The notes beneath the pieces were generated by a model. It was not told where the DNA came from and made no database searches. It saw only the letters and a program-made list of their open reading frames with translations. From a virus, in the IMG/VR virus record IMGVR_UViG_3300009104_000080, positions 1 through 30,634 of that record: a stretch of 30,634 nucleotides of DNA. One strand, given 5' to 3'. This document shows positions 29,124-30,634 of the stretch, piece by piece. The position numbers and the translations under genes are program-made. How positions within the stretch are numbered: position 1 is the stretch's first letter; the number at the start of each line of letters is the position of its first letter.

Positions 29124-30599
29124 ATGATTGTCGTTGGAAAATTAAACGAAACCTTTTTGCAAATATCTTGTGAAAGACACATATCTCAGGAACTTAATGA
29201 ATTTTTTGCATTTCAAGTTCCGGGTTATCAATTCATGCCTCAATATCGTAATAAGATTTGGGATGGAAAAATTCGTTTATATAATGTAAAAACACAACAA
29301 CTTTATATGGGTCTTTACGATCATCTTATGAAGTTTGCAATGCAAAGACATTATATTGTTAAAAGTGATATTATAAGTGTTAAGCCTACCAAAGATTTAA
29401 AAATTAATGATTTTTTCAAATCATTAAATCTTCATTGTAAAAATAAACCAATCATACCTAGAGATTATCAGATAGCTTCGTTTGAACATTGTATCAAATC
29501 TGAGCGTGCATTATTATTATCTCCTACATCTTCAGGAAAAAGTTTAGTTATATATTCATTAATAAGATGGCATCAACACTTTTTAGATAATGATAAGATA
29601 TTAATACTTGTGCCAACAACTAATCTTGTTACACAAATGTATAATGATTTTAAAGATTATTCATCTCACGATAAATGGAATGCCGAAAATCAATGTCATA
29701 TGATTTATTCGGGTAGAGATAAGAAAACAGATAAACAGATTGTGATTTCTACATGGCAATCTTTGTTTAGACTTGGAGTTCCTTTCTTTAAACAGTTTGG
29801 TATGGTAGTAGGTGATGAGGCTCATTTATGTAGTGCTACTTCATTGAAAGGCATACTTGAAAAGATGGTTAGTTGTCGATATAGATTTGGTACTACAGGT
29901 ACATTAACTGAATCTAAAACACATCAATTTGTTTTAGAAGGTTTGTTTGGTAAAGTATATAAGGCAATAACTTCTAAACAATTAATGAAAGATAAACATA
30001 TATCTGATTTAAAAATACAATGTTTGTTATTAAAATATCCAGAAGTTGAAAGAGAATCACAAAAGAAATCAACATATAAAGAAGAAATAGATTTTATTGT
30101 ATCACATACAAAACGAAATAACTTTATCTGTAATCTTGCATTAGATCAAACGGGTAACACACTCATACTATTTAATTATGTAGAAAAGCATGGTAAAGTA
30201 TTAAAGAGGTTGATGGAAAATAAATCTCATAATAGAGAGGTGTTTTTCATTGCCGGAGAAACAGATGTGGAAGAACGAGAATCAATTCGTGCTATCACAG
30301 AAAAATGTAAAGACGCAGTTATTATTGCATCATCTGGTGTTTTATCAACGGGTGTTAATATTAAAAATTTACAGTCATTGATTTTTGCACATCCGTACAA
30401 AGCAAAGATTAGAAATTTACAATCTATTGGTAGAATATTAAGATTAGATGATAAAAATAATCAAGCGGTTTTATATGACATTGTTGATGATTTACATTGG
30501 AAGAAAAGGGATAATTACGGACTTAAACATTGGAGAGAGCGTGTTAAAATATACGCAGATGAAAAATTCGATTATAAGTTCCAACAAGTAACTATATAA
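29124..30599 (+). CDS. uvsW: DNA/RNA helicase UvsW
   Basis: 491 residues (T4 about 503), superfamily 2 helicase. The N-terminal domain (QVPGYQFMPQYRNKIWDGKIRLYN, about 31-54) is the UvsW DNA-binding region. Walker A PTSSGKS is at 134-140, DEAH at 231-234, FGTTGTL follows, and the C-terminal motif SIGRILR is near 434-440. UvsW unwinds branched DNA and R-loops and shifts T4 from origin- to recombination-dependent replication. It follows uvsY by 2 nt. Its stop codon lies within the next late promoter. Confidence 0.92.
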   Translation: MIVVGKLNETFLQISCERHISQELNEFFAFQVPGYQFMPQYRNKIWDGKIRLYNVKTQQLYMGLYDHLMKFAMQRHYIVKSDIISVKPTKDLKINDFFKSLNLHCKNKPIIPRDYQIASFEHCIKSERALLLSPTSSGKSLVIYSLIRWHQHFLDNDKILILVPTTNLVTQMYNDFKDYSSHDKWNAENQCHMIYSGRDKKTDKQIVISTWQSLFRLGVPFFKQFGMVVGDEAHLCSATSLKGILEKMVSCRYRFGTTGTLTESKTHQFVLEGLFGKVYKAITSKQLMKDKHISDLKIQCLLLKYPEVERESQKKSTYKEEIDFIVSHTKRNNFICNLALDQTGNTLILFNYVEKHGKVLKRLMENKSHNREVFFIAGETDVEERESIRAITEKCKDAVIIASSGVLSTGVNIKNLQSLIFAHPYKAKIRNLQSIGRILRLDDKNNQAVLYDIVDDLHWKKRDNYGLKHWRERVKIYADEKFDYKFQQVTI

Positions 30600-30602
30600 A
30601 TA
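30595..30602 (+). promoter_or_regulatory. T4-type late promoter overlapping the uvsW stop
   Basis: Exact TATAAATA spanning the uvsW TAA, 12 nt before the GTG at 30615. A transcript starting near 30608 would leave almost no room for the AGGAG at 30602-30606, so its use for the next gene is doubtful. Confidence 0.5.
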
Positions 30603-30614
30603 GGAGATAGAGTA

Positions 30615-30634
30615 GTGGGTAAGACTTATAGAAA
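30615..30634 (+). CDS. Start of a further gene (truncated by window)
   Basis: GTG at 30615 follows AGGAG with 8-nt spacing and opens MGKTYRK before the window ends. A basic start of this type is common in small phage proteins. Too short to identify. Confidence 0.4.

Overview
The window is a block of a T4-type contractile-tailed bacteriophage genome. Every supported gene is on the + strand, packed almost end to end with many 1-14 nt overlaps. Most of it is very AT-rich. The right two thirds carries the T4 morphogenesis order: neck gp13, gp14, gp15, terminase gp16 and gp17, sheath gp18, tube gp19, portal gp20, small prohead genes, protease gp21, scaffold gp22, capsid gp23, then recombination genes uvsY and uvsW. 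The AT-rich composition, the many 2-oxoglutarate/Fe(II) oxygenases and the fibre modules resemble marine T4-like phages (cyanophage and pelagiphage relatives). That placement is inference from style and gene order, and the host cannot be named from the sequence.

Layout. 1-1930: host-contact proteins (a discoidin-like fibre end, a fibre with a C1q-like head, a small YP..QLD-type tail accessory protein). 1933-3175: a 13-codon remnant, then two very AT-rich Fe(II)/2OG oxygenases. 3210-10221: one probable late operon between two exact TATAAATA late promoters. It holds two short fibre paralogues, a 2OG oxygenase, three tandem fibre-like proteins ending in alternating Cys-X-Cys tails, an unknown protein with an Ig-like end, a second 2OG oxygenase, a radical SAM/SPASM enzyme with all ten cluster cysteines, and an unknown small protein. 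10234-12870: further virion and fibre proteins, including two with an Mtd-like N-terminus. 12875-18109: neck and packaging genes, with a small membrane protein between gp16 and gp17. 18148-26379: tail, portal, prohead and capsid genes. 26401-27590: a strong terminator, a fifth 2OG oxygenase and a staphylococcal-nuclease-like protein. 27591-27766: a gene-free regulatory stretch with a sigma70-type promoter, a late promoter and three consecutive stem-loops. 27767-30599: small genes, a tail-tube-fold protein, uvsY and uvsW, then the first codons of another gene.

The most interesting candidate for an undescribed system is the 3210-10221 block. A SPASM radical SAM enzyme and two related 2OG oxygenases appear to be co-transcribed with three fibre-like proteins whose C-termini are runs of Cys-Asn/Cys-Ala. 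This looks like a phage-encoded, RiPP-like or metal-loading maturation pathway for virion fibres. The parts are read directly from sequence; the enzyme-substrate link is inference. Regulation appears to use T4-type late promoters (TATAAATA) for virion genes and two sigma70-like promoters sharing a 17-nt element, one of which would give a leaderless uvsY message.
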